Assembly (NCBI RefSeq): GCF_017104965.1
Contig: NZ_JAAGPR010000004.1
Coordinates: 388,534-452,533, forward strand
Reading direction: 5' to 3'
DNA from: Paraburkholderia sp. Ac-20340
GTDB taxonomy: Bacteria > Pseudomonadota > Gammaproteobacteria > Burkholderiales > Burkholderiaceae
Length of the DNA stretch: 64,000 nt
Below are positions 43,627-53,445 of the stretch, in pieces. A program made the translations under genes and the position numbers. Below the pieces are notes generated by a model. It was not told the DNA's origin. It saw nothing but the letters and a program-made list of their open reading frames with translations, and searched no databases. Numbering within the stretch: the first letter of the stretch is position 1; every line of letters starts with the position of its first letter.

Positions 43627-46600
43627 ATGGATATCCTGCGATTGCTCTTCGTACTGCCCCTGCGTGTGCTGCGTGGCCTGTTCCATTTGATCGTGAAGAT
43701 ATTGCGGCCGGTGTTCGGCAGCGTCTCATGGTCGGCACCGGGCTGGGCGATTAGCACGAGCGCGGCGCTTCGCGAGCGCCCCCGATACTTTGCGGTTCGT
43801 GCGTTTGGCGCCGTTGCGTTGGCCATTGCGGCCTGGGGCGCGTGGCACTGGTATGTGCATCGCCCAAAGCCCGCCGAGCCGCAGCGCATTACGTTCCAGG
43901 CCCGGGTGCCGGCGGTGACGGATTACGTTTCAGCGGACGGCACGCCGAAGATCACCGTTCATCCGCTCGAAGTGGTCTTTTCCGGTTCGGCCGCGCCGAT
44001 CGAACTCGTGGGCAAGACCGTTACCAAAGGCATCGCCATGAAACCCGCCCTGAAGGGCGAGTGGAGCTGGACGGACGATCACACGCTGCGTTTCGTGCCA
44101 GCCGCCGACTGGCCGGTAGGCGGCCATATCGAACTCGACTTCGATGTGCGCCAGGCGTTTGCTCCGCACGTACTCATGGCTGACGATCATCTGGCTTTCG
44201 ATCTCGCGCCGTTCGTCGCCAAAGCCGGTAATGCGGAGTTCTATCAGGACCCGCAGAACGCCACGGCGAAGAAGACCATCATGCCGGTGAGCTTCAATTA
44301 CCCGGTCGATACCGCGCAATTCGAAAAGCGCATCTCGCTCGCCCTGGCGGGCAGCGACGGCAAATTCAATACGCCGCTTAAATTCACGGTGACCTACGAC
44401 GCCTACAAGCTGAATGCATGGGTTCACTCGCAGCCGCTCGATCTGCCGCGTGACGACGGCGCGGTGAAGCTGACCGTGGATAGCGGCGCACGAAGCTCGC
44501 GTGGCGGCGCCGGCATCAAAGATCCGCTGACGTCGATTGTGCGCGTACCGGGTCTGTATAGCCTCGCGGTAAATAGCGTGAGCCCGACTCTGGTCGATAA
44601 CGACCGGTATGAGCCGGAGCAGGTGCTCGTCACCGAAATCAGCGGGGCGGTGCGCGGCACTGATCTCAATGGCCTGATCAAGGCGTGGGTGTTGCCAAAA
44701 CGCAGGAAAGGCGTCGACCAGAAAGACGACGACCCGCCGTATGAATGGAACGCAGAAGATGTGAGCGAAGACGTCTTGCAGCATTCGCAGGCGCTGCCGC
44801 TCGAACTCGTTCCCACCGAAAGCGACTACGCAGAACTGCAGAGTTTCAAATTTCACGCGGAACCGGGGCAACGTGTCTACGTGCGCATAGCTCCCGGGCT
44901 GAAATCGTTTGGCGGCTATATGCTCGGCCAGTCTGCGCTGCAGACGTTTACCGTGCCCGACTATCCGAAGCTCCTGCACTTCATGGCCGATGGCTCGCTG
45001 CTTTCCTTGAGTGGCAGCAAGCGTATCTCGGTGGTGTCGCGCAATCTGCCGGGTATGCGACTGGAGATTGGCCGCGTATTGCCGGATCAATTGCAGCATC
45101 TGGTGAGTTTCAATCAAGGCAGCTATACGCATCCTGACCTTGGCTATAGCTTCAGTGAGGACCACATCGTCGAGCGCTTCGAGCAGAAGCGGGTGTTTCC
45201 GAAGGCAGGCCCCGGTCAGGCGCATTACGAGGGTATCGATCTTGGCCAGTATCTGACGAGCGGCAAGCGCGGCGTGTTCCTGCTGCATCTGTCGGCTTAC
45301 GACCCGGTAGCCGAAAAGAAGAAGGCCGAAAAGGCCGCGCAAGCCGCGGATCAAGGCTCGGGCAATGGCAACAGCGACGGCGGCTCCAGCGACGATAACA
45401 GCACGGATGACAGCGGCGATAACGGCGGCGACGAAGCCTCGCCCACCGACACCCGCATGATCGTCATCACGGATCTGGGCATGCTGGTCAAGCGTGCGCT
45501 CGACGGCAGCCAGGACGTGTTCGTGCAGTCGATCCGCACCGGCCAGCCGGTTGGCGGCGCGACGGTATCGGTCCTCGCGCTCAATGGCCAGACCCTGTAC
45601 ACGCAGGACACCACGGCAGACGGCGTCGTGCATTTCCCCACCTTCAAGGGTCTCGACCGCGACAAGCGGCCGATGCTGTACGTCGTGAAAAAGGCCGACG
45701 ACCTGTCGTTCCTGCCGGTGGGCGGCCAGGATCGCCAGCTCGATTTTTCGCGTTTCGATGTGGGCGGCGAGCGCAATCCGGTCAGCGAAGGCCAGTTGTC
45801 GGCGTATCTGTTTTCGGATCGCGGCATTTACCGGCCCGGCGATCTGTTTCATATCGGCGTGATCGTGCGCGCGTCGAACTGGACGCATAGCCCGTCCGGC
45901 GTGCCGCTGCAGGCGGAAATCGTCGATCCGCGTGGCATGACGGTCAAACGCATGCCGCTTGCCGTCGATAATTCCGGCTTTAGCGAACTGTCATACACGC
46001 CGTCGGAAACCGCACCCACGGGCACGTGGGCGGTGAATCTCTACATCGTGAAGAACGGCAAGACGGATGAACCGATCGGCTCGACGACCGTGCAGGTAAA
46101 AGAGTTTCTGCCGGACCGCATGAAAGTGCAGGCAAAGCTCTCGCAGCAGGTGGCCGAAGGCTGGGTCAAGCCCGATCAGCTCAAGGGCGTAGTGGATGCG
46201 CAGAATCTGTTCGGCACGCCGGCGGCGAACCGGCGCGTCGAAGCGTCCTTGACGCTGCGACCGGTCTGGCCGCAATTCCGTAGCTGGCAGGACTATCACT
46301 TTTTCGACGTGCGGCGCGCGAAAGAGGGCTACACGACCAACCTGCAGGACGGCAAGACCGACGACAAGGGCCATGCCGAATTCGATCTCGACCTCAAGAA
46401 ATATGCGGACGCTACCTATCAGCTCTATTTCCTGAGCAAGGCGTACGAGGCCGAGGGCGGCCGCAATGTGGCCGCCAATGCGCAGACGCTGGTTTCCAGC
46501 GACGACTGGCTGGTGGGCTATAAATCGGTTGACGATCTCGACTACGTGAAGCGTGGCAGTCCGCGCGCCGTGCGTCTGGTCGCGATCAATCCGCAGGCGA

Positions 46601-49600
46601 AAGCCATCGAACTGAAAGACCTGAAGGCGCAACTGGTGGAGCGACGCTATGTGTCGGTGCTGACCAAACAGGATTCGGGCGTCTACAAGTACGATTCGCG
46701 CCTGAAGGAAGTGCCGGTGAGCGAAAACCCGCTGACGATTCCGGCCGCCGGTCTGGACTTCAAGCTGCCGACCGACAAGCCGGGTAACTATGCGCTGATC
46801 ATTCGGAGTGCAGATAATACTGAAGTCAATCGGGTCGAGTATTCCGTAGCAGGCGATGCCAACGTGTCCCGTTCGCTCGACCGCAATGCCGAATTGCAGA
46901 TCAATCTGAGCAAGCACGATTACGCCCAGGGCGAACCCGTCGAAATCGCAATTCGCGCGCCGTATGCGGGCAGCGGCCTGATCACCATCGAGCGAGACAA
47001 GGTCTACGCACACGCATGGTTTCATTCCGATACCACCAGTTCGGTCCAGCACATCACCGTGCCGCCGGATTTCGAAGGCAACGGCTATATCAACGTACAG
47101 TACGTGCGTGATCCGTCGTCGGACGAAGTGTTCATGAGCCCGCTGAGCTATGGCGTCGTGCCGTTCTCGGTCAATATGGATGCGCGCCGCAATCGCCTGA
47201 CGCTCGACGCGCCGCCGCTGGTCAAGCCGGGACAGACGGTCACGTTCAAACTGCATGCGGGACGCCCGACCAAAGCCGTCGTGTTCGCGGTGGACGAAGG
47301 CATCCTGCAGGTCGGCCGCTACAAGCTGGGCGATCCGCTCAAGTTCTTCTTCCGCAAGCGCATGCTGGAAGTGGGCACGTCGCAGATTCTCGATCTGATC
47401 TTGCCCGACTTCGAAAAGCTGATGGCCATGGCGGCGCCCGGCGGCGATGCGGACGACGCCATCGGCAGCCAGCTCAATCCGTTCAGGCGCAAGCGCGACA
47501 AGCCCGTGGTGTATTGGTCCGGCATTGTCGATGTGGACGGCGAGAAGGACGTGAGCTACACCGTGCCCGATTATTTCAACGGCAAGCTGCGGGTCATGGC
47601 GGTGTCGGTATCGCCCGATCTGGTGGGCACGGTCGAGTCGGCCACCACGGTGCGCGGCGACTTCGTGCTGTCGCCGAATGTGCCGACCACGCTCGCGCCC
47701 GGCGACGAAGCCGAAGTCAGCGTGGGTGTCGCCAACAATCTCACCGGTGTCGGCGACAAACCGGTGCCGGTGACCGTGGCGCTCAAGACCGGGCCGCAGC
47801 TTCAGGTGCTCGGCAATGCGGCGCAGAGTGTAAATCTCGCATCCATGCATGAAGGCGTCGCGATTTTCCGCGTCAAGGCAACGCAGACGCTCGGCTCGGG
47901 CAATCTGACCTTCAGCGCGAGTTACGGCGCGAAGTCGGCGGCGCAGAGTCTCGATCTTTCGGTGCGGCCAGCCGCTGCGTATCGGGCCCAGGTCGATATT
48001 GCGCGAGTCGATCCGAACAGCAAGGCGGACGTGTCCGGCCTGCGCAAGATGTACGACGCGTACGCTTCGCGCGACGCGAGTATTTCGACCTTGCCGCTGG
48101 TGCTCTCGCAAGGCTTGACGTCCTGGCTCGTGAACGTGCAGAACTACTGCAGCGAGCAGATCGTCAGTGCGACCATGCCGCGCCTGATCGCATCGAAATG
48201 GCCGACGGTGCCTGCGCTGACCCGCGCGCTGCAGCCAGCCAATGCGATCAATGGCGGCACGCCGCAGACCAGCGACCAGGCGCTGGCGCAAACGCTCGAT
48301 GTGCTGCGTTCGCGGCAGAACAGCCAGGGCGGTTTCGGCCTGTGGTCGGCCACGCCGGATGCCGAGCCTTTTGTTTCGGCCTATACGATGCATTTCCTGC
48401 TGGAAGCGCGCGAGCGCGGCGTAGCGGTGCCGGGCGACATGCTGGACGCGGGCAATCAGTATCTGCACAAGCTCGCCAGCGACGACAGCCTGGATTCGCT
48501 CGATTTGCTGCGTCAGCGTGCCTATGCCGTCTATCTGCTGACGCGTCAGGGTAATGTGACGACCAACGATCTGGCCGCCGTGCAAAAGCGCCTCCAGGAA
48601 GCGTTCCCGAACGACTGGAAGAACGATCTGGCGGCGGCGTGGCTGGCGGCTTCGTACGAACTGCTCAAGCAGGACAAGGAGGCCAGCAAGCTGATCGCGG
48701 GGCCGCAGCGCGAACTCGAGGGCAAGGCGGATGCGTCGAAGTTCGCCTACGGCTACTACACCGATCCGCTCACGCGCGACGCGAGCACGCTCTATCTGTT
48801 GTCGAAGTACTTCCCCGACAGGGCGAAGGCGCTTTCGCCGCAGGTCATGGAGAACATCGCCGGGCCGCTGGCGCGCAACGAGTTCAACACGCTATCGGCG
48901 GCCATGACGGTGCTCGCGCTCGATGCCTATGCGAGCGTCAATGCCGCCGGGCTGGATAAACTCGCCATCGACGAAGTACGCGCCGACGGCACGCTCAAAG
49001 CGTTTTCGAGCTTGCAGGCCAACGTCTTGCAGGCCGGTAGCTGGAGCGCGGGCGCAACCCGGCTGCGCTTCATCAACGGCAGCGGCATGCCGGCGTGGCG
49101 TGTGACCAGTCAGGCCGGTTACGACCGCGGCGCACCGGACAAGGCGATCAAGGACGGGCTCGAAATCGTGCGCGACTACACCGATGCCAATGGCAAACCG
49201 CTCGACAGCATCAAGCCTGGGCAGGAGATCGAAGTCCACGTGAAGATCCGTGCGACCGAAGACGATGAAGTCGATAACGTGGCGATCGTCGATTTGCTGC
49301 CGGGCGGCTTCGACCCGGTGATCGAGCCGCCGCCCGCGCCCGCGCCGCAGGACGACAGCAATAGCGCTCAGGCGGAGCAAGGCGATCAAGGCGGCGATAC
49401 AGGCAACAACGGCAACGCCGACGCCGATGGTTCGCAACCCGCACCGTGGCGCTCGCCGATCGGCCTCGCGAGTTCGACGTGGCAACCCGAGTACGCCGAT
49501 ATCCGCGAAGACCGCGTCGTGATCTACGGCACGGCGACGAAGGACGTCAAGGAATTCGTCTATCGCATCAAGGCCAGCAACGCCGGCAAGTTCATCGTGC

Positions 49601-49689
49601 CGCCGGCATTCGGTGAGTCGATGTACGATCGCCGGATTCAGGCGCGCTCGCCGGGCGGCGCTGTGCTCACGGTCGTGCGCCAACCCTGA
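43627..49689 (+). CDS. Bacterial alpha-2-macroglobulin (YfhM-like), 2020 aa, thioester type
   Basis: Start ATG 43627 (MDILRLLFVLPLRVL) with AAGG upstream. Hydrophobic N-terminal stretches (residues 3-20 and about 65-80) anchor it to the inner membrane instead of the lipobox seen in many relatives. MG-type beta domains follow, including FSDRGIYRPGDLFHIGVIVR and VQVKEFLPDRMKVQ. The thioester motif CSEQ (Cys1508) lies in VQNYCSEQIVSATMPRL. Two low-complexity acidic linkers interrupt it: about residues 564-612 (Asp/Ser/Gly/Asn) and about 1900-1938 (Gln/Asp/Gly/Asn). It traps proteases that enter the periplasm and works with PbpC, which is encoded next. Confidence 0.93.
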   Translation: MDILRLLFVLPLRVLRGLFHLIVKILRPVFGSVSWSAPGWAISTSAALRERPRYFAVRAFGAVALAIAAWGAWHWYVHRPKPAEPQRITFQARVPAVTDYVSADGTPKITVHPLEVVFSGSAAPIELVGKTVTKGIAMKPALKGEWSWTDDHTLRFVPAADWPVGGHIELDFDVRQAFAPHVLMADDHLAFDLAPFVAKAGNAEFYQDPQNATAKKTIMPVSFNYPVDTAQFEKRISLALAGSDGKFNTPLKFTVTYDAYKLNAWVHSQPLDLPRDDGAVKLTVDSGARSSRGGAGIKDPLTSIVRVPGLYSLAVNSVSPTLVDNDRYEPEQVLVTEISGAVRGTDLNGLIKAWVLPKRRKGVDQKDDDPPYEWNAEDVSEDVLQHSQALPLELVPTESDYAELQSFKFHAEPGQRVYVRIAPGLKSFGGYMLGQSALQTFTVPDYPKLLHFMADGSLLSLSGSKRISVVSRNLPGMRLEIGRVLPDQLQHLVSFNQGSYTHPDLGYSFSEDHIVERFEQKRVFPKAGPGQAHYEGIDLGQYLTSGKRGVFLLHLSAYDPVAEKKKAEKAAQAADQGSGNGNSDGGSSDDNSTDDSGDNGGDEASPTDTRMIVITDLGMLVKRALDGSQDVFVQSIRTGQPVGGATVSVLALNGQTLYTQDTTADGVVHFPTFKGLDRDKRPMLYVVKKADDLSFLPVGGQDRQLDFSRFDVGGERNPVSEGQLSAYLFSDRGIYRPGDLFHIGVIVRASNWTHSPSGVPLQAEIVDPRGMTVKRMPLAVDNSGFSELSYTPSETAPTGTWAVNLYIVKNGKTDEPIGSTTVQVKEFLPDRMKVQAKLSQQVAEGWVKPDQLKGVVDAQNLFGTPAANRRVEASLTLRPVWPQFRSWQDYHFFDVRRAKEGYTTNLQDGKTDDKGHAEFDLDLKKYADATYQLYFLSKAYEAEGGRNVAANAQTLVSSDDWLVGYKSVDDLDYVKRGSPRAVRLVAINPQAKAIELKDLKAQLVERRYVSVLTKQDSGVYKYDSRLKEVPVSENPLTIPAAGLDFKLPTDKPGNYALIIRSADNTEVNRVEYSVAGDANVSRSLDRNAELQINLSKHDYAQGEPVEIAIRAPYAGSGLITIERDKVYAHAWFHSDTTSSVQHITVPPDFEGNGYINVQYVRDPSSDEVFMSPLSYGVVPFSVNMDARRNRLTLDAPPLVKPGQTVTFKLHAGRPTKAVVFAVDEGILQVGRYKLGDPLKFFFRKRMLEVGTSQILDLILPDFEKLMAMAAPGGDADDAIGSQLNPFRRKRDKPVVYWSGIVDVDGEKDVSYTVPDYFNGKLRVMAVSVSPDLVGTVESATTVRGDFVLSPNVPTTLAPGDEAEVSVGVANNLTGVGDKPVPVTVALKTGPQLQVLGNAAQSVNLASMHEGVAIFRVKATQTLGSGNLTFSASYGAKSAAQSLDLSVRPAAAYRAQVDIARVDPNSKADVSGLRKMYDAYASRDASISTLPLVLSQGLTSWLVNVQNYCSEQIVSATMPRLIASKWPTVPALTRALQPANAINGGTPQTSDQALAQTLDVLRSRQNSQGGFGLWSATPDAEPFVSAYTMHFLLEARERGVAVPGDMLDAGNQYLHKLASDDSLDSLDLLRQRAYAVYLLTRQGNVTTNDLAAVQKRLQEAFPNDWKNDLAAAWLAASYELLKQDKEASKLIAGPQRELEGKADASKFAYGYYTDPLTRDASTLYLLSKYFPDRAKALSPQVMENIAGPLARNEFNTLSAAMTVLALDAYASVNAAGLDKLAIDEVRADGTLKAFSSLQANVLQAGSWSAGATRLRFINGSGMPAWRVTSQAGYDRGAPDKAIKDGLEIVRDYTDANGKPLDSIKPGQEIEVHVKIRATEDDEVDNVAIVDLLPGGFDPVIEPPPAPAPQDDSNSAQAEQGDQGGDTGNNGNADADGSQPAPWRSPIGLASSTWQPEYADIREDRVVIYGTATKDVKEFVYRIKASNAGKFIVPPAFGESMYDRRIQARSPGGAVLTVVRQP

Positions 49690-49728
49690 ACCGTGCTGCC
49701 ACACGTCCGAAGCGAAAGCTGACGACGT

Positions 49729-52179
49729 GTGGCAGCCGCGCTGAAGTCATTCCTGTTTTCCTTGAATTTCCCCATTGTGTCTTTGCTTCGTTCCTCGTTG
49801 CGTGCGTGCGGCCGCTGGATTGATCGCTGGCAGAACTGGCTGGTTGCTGTGCTGCTTGTCGCGGGCGTGCTGCTGGGTTGCCGGTTGTGGCCGCATCCTT
49901 CGTTGCAGGGCTGGAAGCCCAGTTCCACCGCGGTCTACGACGATCGCGGCCGCTTGCTGCGCCTGACGCTGGCAAGCGATGACCGTTTTCGCCTGTGGGT
50001 GCCGCTCAAGGACATGTCGCCGCAACTGGTGGACGGCGTGCTGCTGCATGAGGACCGCTGGTTCCGCTGGCATCCCGGCTTCAATCTGTATGGTCTCGCG
50101 CGCGGGGCGTGGGTCACCTACGTGCGGCACGGCAACCGCCAGGGTGGCTCGACCGTCACCATGCAACTGGCGCGTTCGCTCTGGCAACTCAACACGCGCA
50201 CGCCCTGGGGCAAACTCGGGCAGGTGGGACGTGCGATCGAGCTCGAACTGTTCTATTCGAAAGCGCAGATTCTCGAGGCTTATCTGAACGATGCGCCCTA
50301 TGGGCGCAATGTCGAAGGCGCGGGGGCCGCGAGCATCGCGTACTTCAACAAACCGGTAGGCGATTTGAGCTTGCCGGAGGCCTTGACGCTTGCGGTGATT
50401 CCGCAGGACCCCGCCCGTCGTCTGCCGAGCGTGCCGACGCAGACGGCCGACGGCGGCGCGCAAGTGATCAACCGGCAACTCGCGACATCGCGCAATCGTC
50501 TTTACGCCCGCTGGCTCAAGGGGCATCCGCAGGACGCGGCGCTCAAGCCGCTGTTCGATCTGCCGCTGAATATCCGGCCGTTGTCACGTTTGCCGTTCGA
50601 AGCGCCGCATGCGGTAGAGCAGGTGCTGGCGGCTCGCCGCATGGACGGCGACGACCGCGAATCGCGTGTGCGGACGACGCTCGATCTGGATCTGCAGCAT
50701 ATTCTCGAACGGCAGATCACCCGCTACGTGGCGCGCAATAACGGTATCGGGATTCGCAATGCGTCGGCGATGCTGGTCGATACGCGCGATATGGGCATCA
50801 AGGCACTGGTCGGCTCGGCGGACTTCTTCAACCGCTCGATCCAGGGGCAGGTCAACGGCACGCAGGCGCGGCGCTCGCCGGGTTCGGCGCTCAAACCGTT
50901 TATTTACGCATTGGGATTCGATCAGGGCGTGCTGCATCCGCAGACCGTGTTGCGCGATGTGCCGACTTCGTTCGGCCCGTACACGCCGGAGAATTTCGAC
51001 GGCCATTTTCTCGGACCGATCACGGCCACCGACGCACTGAACCGCAGCCGCAATATTCCGGCCGTGTGGGTGGCCTCGCAATTGCATCAGCCCGATCTGT
51101 ATCAGTTCCTGCAGCAAGCGGGCATTGGCCACATGGCGAGCGAGCAGCACTACGGGCTTGCACTGGTGCTCGGCGGCGGCGAAGTGACGATGCAGGAACT
51201 GGCCGGCCTGTACGCGATGCTCGCCAATCGCGGCGAACTGAAGCCCTTGCGACTGCGCGCCGGCGATCCTCAGGTGGCCGGCACGCGCATGCTCAGCGAC
51301 GAGGCGAGCTTCATGGTCATGGACATGCTGCGCCAGCATCTGCGGCCTGACGAGACCACTGGGGCGCAACCGTCGCATCTGCCGGTCTACTGGAAAACCG
51401 GCACGTCATGGGCGTTTCGCGACGCGTGGACTGCGGGCATCTTCGGCCCCTATGTGCTGGTGGTCTGGGTGGGTAATTTCGATAGCACCGGCAATCCGGC
51501 GTTCGTCGGCGTGGATGCGGCTGCGCCGCTGTTTTTCCAGATCGTCGATGGTCTGGAAGCCGAGCGGCCGCAACTGGCTGAACCGTTTCGCCCCAGGCCG
51601 GCCAATCTCAAACGCGTGCAGATCTGTCTGGCGAGCGGCGATCTGCCCAACCAGTGGTGCCCGCAACGTGGCTGGACCTGGTTCATTCCGGGCAAATCGC
51701 CGATACGCGTGAGCAACGTGCATCGTCCGGTGGTGATCGACGATGCGACGGGACTGCCGGCCTGTCCGCCTTATACGGACAAGCATGTGCATGAGGAAGT
51801 GTTCGAATACTGGTCTTCCGATCTGCAGCAGGTGTTTGCGCAAGCGGGTATTCCGCGCCGCAAACCGCCGCAAAATCCGCAGTGCCGCGATGCGGGCACA
51901 CCCGACGGCGCGCCGCCGCAGATCACCTCACCGGTGCGCGGCAGCACGTATGCGTTGCGCCTGAAACAGATCGGTCAGCAGCGCATTGCGTTTAGCGCCA
52001 TCACCGATGCCGACGCGCACACGCTGTACTGGTTCGTCAACGACGCCTATGTGGGCCGCAGCGACCCCGGCGCCGCGCTGTACTGGCAGCCGCGCACGGC
52101 GGGCAGCTACACCGTGCGGGCAATCGACGATCATGGGCGTGTCGATCAACGCATGCTGGCAGTGAGTTTGCTGGAGTGA
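49729..52179 (+). CDS. pbpC: Penicillin-binding protein 1C
   Basis: 816 aa. Start taken at GTG 49729. A single membrane helix (residues about 36-53) is followed by the glycosyltransferase-51 domain with its catalytic Glu in LLHEDRWFRWHPG (E108) and GGSTVTMQLARSLW. The transpeptidase domain has S386 in RSPGSALKPF (SxxK), SRN in ALNRSRNIPAVW, and KTGTS in YWKTGTSWAFRD. A C-terminal BiPBP_C beta domain starts near PPQITSPVRGSTYALR. It polymerises and crosslinks peptidoglycan. The 40-base gap to the macroglobulin gene matches the known YfhM-PbpC pairing, thought to link wall repair to protease defence. Confidence 0.93.
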   Translation: MAAALKSFLFSLNFPIVSLLRSSLRACGRWIDRWQNWLVAVLLVAGVLLGCRLWPHPSLQGWKPSSTAVYDDRGRLLRLTLASDDRFRLWVPLKDMSPQLVDGVLLHEDRWFRWHPGFNLYGLARGAWVTYVRHGNRQGGSTVTMQLARSLWQLNTRTPWGKLGQVGRAIELELFYSKAQILEAYLNDAPYGRNVEGAGAASIAYFNKPVGDLSLPEALTLAVIPQDPARRLPSVPTQTADGGAQVINRQLATSRNRLYARWLKGHPQDAALKPLFDLPLNIRPLSRLPFEAPHAVEQVLAARRMDGDDRESRVRTTLDLDLQHILERQITRYVARNNGIGIRNASAMLVDTRDMGIKALVGSADFFNRSIQGQVNGTQARRSPGSALKPFIYALGFDQGVLHPQTVLRDVPTSFGPYTPENFDGHFLGPITATDALNRSRNIPAVWVASQLHQPDLYQFLQQAGIGHMASEQHYGLALVLGGGEVTMQELAGLYAMLANRGELKPLRLRAGDPQVAGTRMLSDEASFMVMDMLRQHLRPDETTGAQPSHLPVYWKTGTSWAFRDAWTAGIFGPYVLVVWVGNFDSTGNPAFVGVDAAAPLFFQIVDGLEAERPQLAEPFRPRPANLKRVQICLASGDLPNQWCPQRGWTWFIPGKSPIRVSNVHRPVVIDDATGLPACPPYTDKHVHEEVFEYWSSDLQQVFAQAGIPRRKPPQNPQCRDAGTPDGAPPQITSPVRGSTYALRLKQIGQQRIAFSAITDADAHTLYWFVNDAYVGRSDPGAALYWQPRTAGSYTVRAIDDHGRVDQRMLAVSLLE

Positions 52180-52241
52180 GGGGGAATCAGCTGCCCGCTG
52201 CGATTATCGCCTTCGTCGGATTCCAGAGCCTGTGAAGCAGA

Positions 52242-52625
52242 TTGTTTTCGTCGTTGTGTTTTTCGACCACGGTATTTGCGATCGACTGTCACAACTTGCC
52301 CGGGGGAATCGGGCCCGACGCCGCGCAAGCCGGTCTGCAATGTGCGGAACAGGATCGTGCAATAGCCGACCGTGCACTTAACGACACGTATAAAAAATTG
52401 CGTGCACAACTAAACAATAATCGGGAAGCGCAGACGTCCATGACAGACTCATTGCTGGCGGCGCAACACGCATGGCTTGTTTACAGGAATACGGAATGCG
52501 ATTTCCGCGCGAGCCTGAGTGACGCGGCGCCTCAGTGGCTCGCGGTCAATCGTAAAGAGTGCCTGACGGAATTGACGACTGCCCGAGTCAAGATACTCGA
52601 GGACTATCTGGAAGATACGCAATAA
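52242..52625 (+). CDS. Lysozyme inhibitor LprI-like (DUF1311) protein, signal peptide frame-disrupted
   Basis: 127 aa as read from TTG 52242. The body is a typical DUF1311 domain: GLQCAEQDRAIADRALNDTY, KKLRAQL, SLLAAQHAWLVYRNTECDFR, RKECLTELTTARVKILEDYL. The Cys residues (C16, C34, C89 and C106) are in pairs as in LprI/MliC-like secreted proteins. The start is odd: only 13 residues precede AIDCHN and they lack a positive charge. A GTG at 52232 in another frame gives MKQIVFVVVF and, with one T removed from the T5 run at 52259-52263, joins to STTVFAIDC as a good signal peptide. Its place after PbpC fits a cell-wall role. Confidence 0.75.
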   Translation: MFSSLCFSTTVFAIDCHNLPGGIGPDAAQAGLQCAEQDRAIADRALNDTYKKLRAQLNNNREAQTSMTDSLLAAQHAWLVYRNTECDFRASLSDAAPQWLAVNRKECLTELTTARVKILEDYLEDTQ

Positions 52626-52634
52626 AAATCGAAC

Positions 52635-53261
52635 TCAGCGCACCGGCGGCGCAGCAGCCAGCAGGCCGCGCAAGAACATCATGATCATGCGTCCAATGGG
52701 CGCTTCGGCGAGCAGCGTTCGCTGCAATGCGAGTCCTTGCGAGAGCCCCATGAAGGACGCAGCCAGCACAGCGGGCGATTCTGGCGGCACCTTTTTCATT
52801 CTGGCGAAAATCTGCGTGATGCACCAGGCAAGGCCATCGCGGTGAGCGTTCAGGAGTTCTTCCGAGGCCGCAGCAAACACGGGGCTGCGCCGGCCTTGAA
52901 GCTTGAACTCCACGCCCAGCACCGACCACTCGGGTTCAGCGTCAAGCGTCTGCGCCCAGATCTCCAGCGCGTTCAATATGTCTTCTGCCGAGGCCGATGG
53001 GTCACTGAGCGCCCGCGCAATATCGGTGACTTGCGTCGTTGAGCGCTCTCGCATCAATTCCACGAACAGCTCTTCTTTGCTGGCGAAATTCGAATAGAAA
53101 GCACCTTGCGTATAACCAGCCTCGGACGCAATGTCCCTGAGCGATGTTGCGCCGAATCCTCGCTCGACGAATAAGCGCTTTGCAGCAGCAAGCAAATGGG
53201 TTCGAGTCTGCAATCGACTGGCTTCGCGGCTCAACCGCGGTGGGGAGGACGCCGCTTTCAT
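52635..53261 (-). CDS. TetR/AcrR family transcriptional regulator
   Basis: 208 aa. HTH in TRTHLLAAAKRLFVERGFGA, TSLRDIASEAGYTQGAFYSN, FASKEELFVELMRER. The C-terminal dimer and ligand domain is helical and includes LNALEIWAQTLDAEPEWSVL and FMGLSQGLALQRTLLAEAPI. It is divergent from an H-NS-like gene, and a 34-bp near-perfect palindrome lies upstream of it, a likely operator. It converges with the LprI-like gene with a 9-base gap. Ribosome site is weak; start chosen by the length of the disordered N-terminal arm. Confidence 0.88.
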   Translation of the reverse strand: MKAASSPPRLSREASRLQTRTHLLAAAKRLFVERGFGATSLRDIASEAGYTQGAFYSNFASKEELFVELMRERSTTQVTDIARALSDPSASAEDILNALEIWAQTLDAEPEWSVLGVEFKLQGRRSPVFAAASEELLNAHRDGLAWCITQIFARMKKVPPESPAVLAASFMGLSQGLALQRTLLAEAPIGRMIMMFLRGLLAAAPPVR

Positions 53262-53306
53262 GGCCGCAAGGATATCAGTTGATATTTAAATTTCAAATGG
53301 ATATTA

Positions 53307-53340
53307 TTACATTCACATATCAATTGATACGTGAATGTAA
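53307..53340. promoter_or_regulatory. 34-bp near-perfect palindrome, probable TetR operator
   Basis: Symmetric about 53323/53324 (centre AATT). Left arm begins TTACATTCAC, right arm ends GTGAATGTAA; all pairs match except 53317/53330. It lies 46 bases before the TetR start and 106 bases before the H-NS-like start. Confidence 0.75.
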
Positions 53341-53445
53341 GGGTTGCGTCCCTGTGAGGCAGGGCGCGGGTATCGGCAAAAGACTGGGTGTGCGATGCAG
53401 GGTGTGCAATGCACTAACCAGTGCCATGAATTACGGAAAGCGAGC

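Noticed and set aside
43234..43686. 150-codon minus-strand frame in the AT-rich gap
   Set aside because: No ribosome site, no recognisable fold, and it overlaps the start of the macroglobulin gene.
43930..45888. 652-codon minus-strand frame
   Set aside because: Same reason: antisense shadow of the macroglobulin gene.
45991..48585. Very long open frame (864 codons) on the minus strand inside the macroglobulin gene
   Set aside because: Arg/His-rich, low-complexity composition typical of a GC-rich shadow frame; no ribosome site, no family motif, and the plus strand clearly encodes the macroglobulin.
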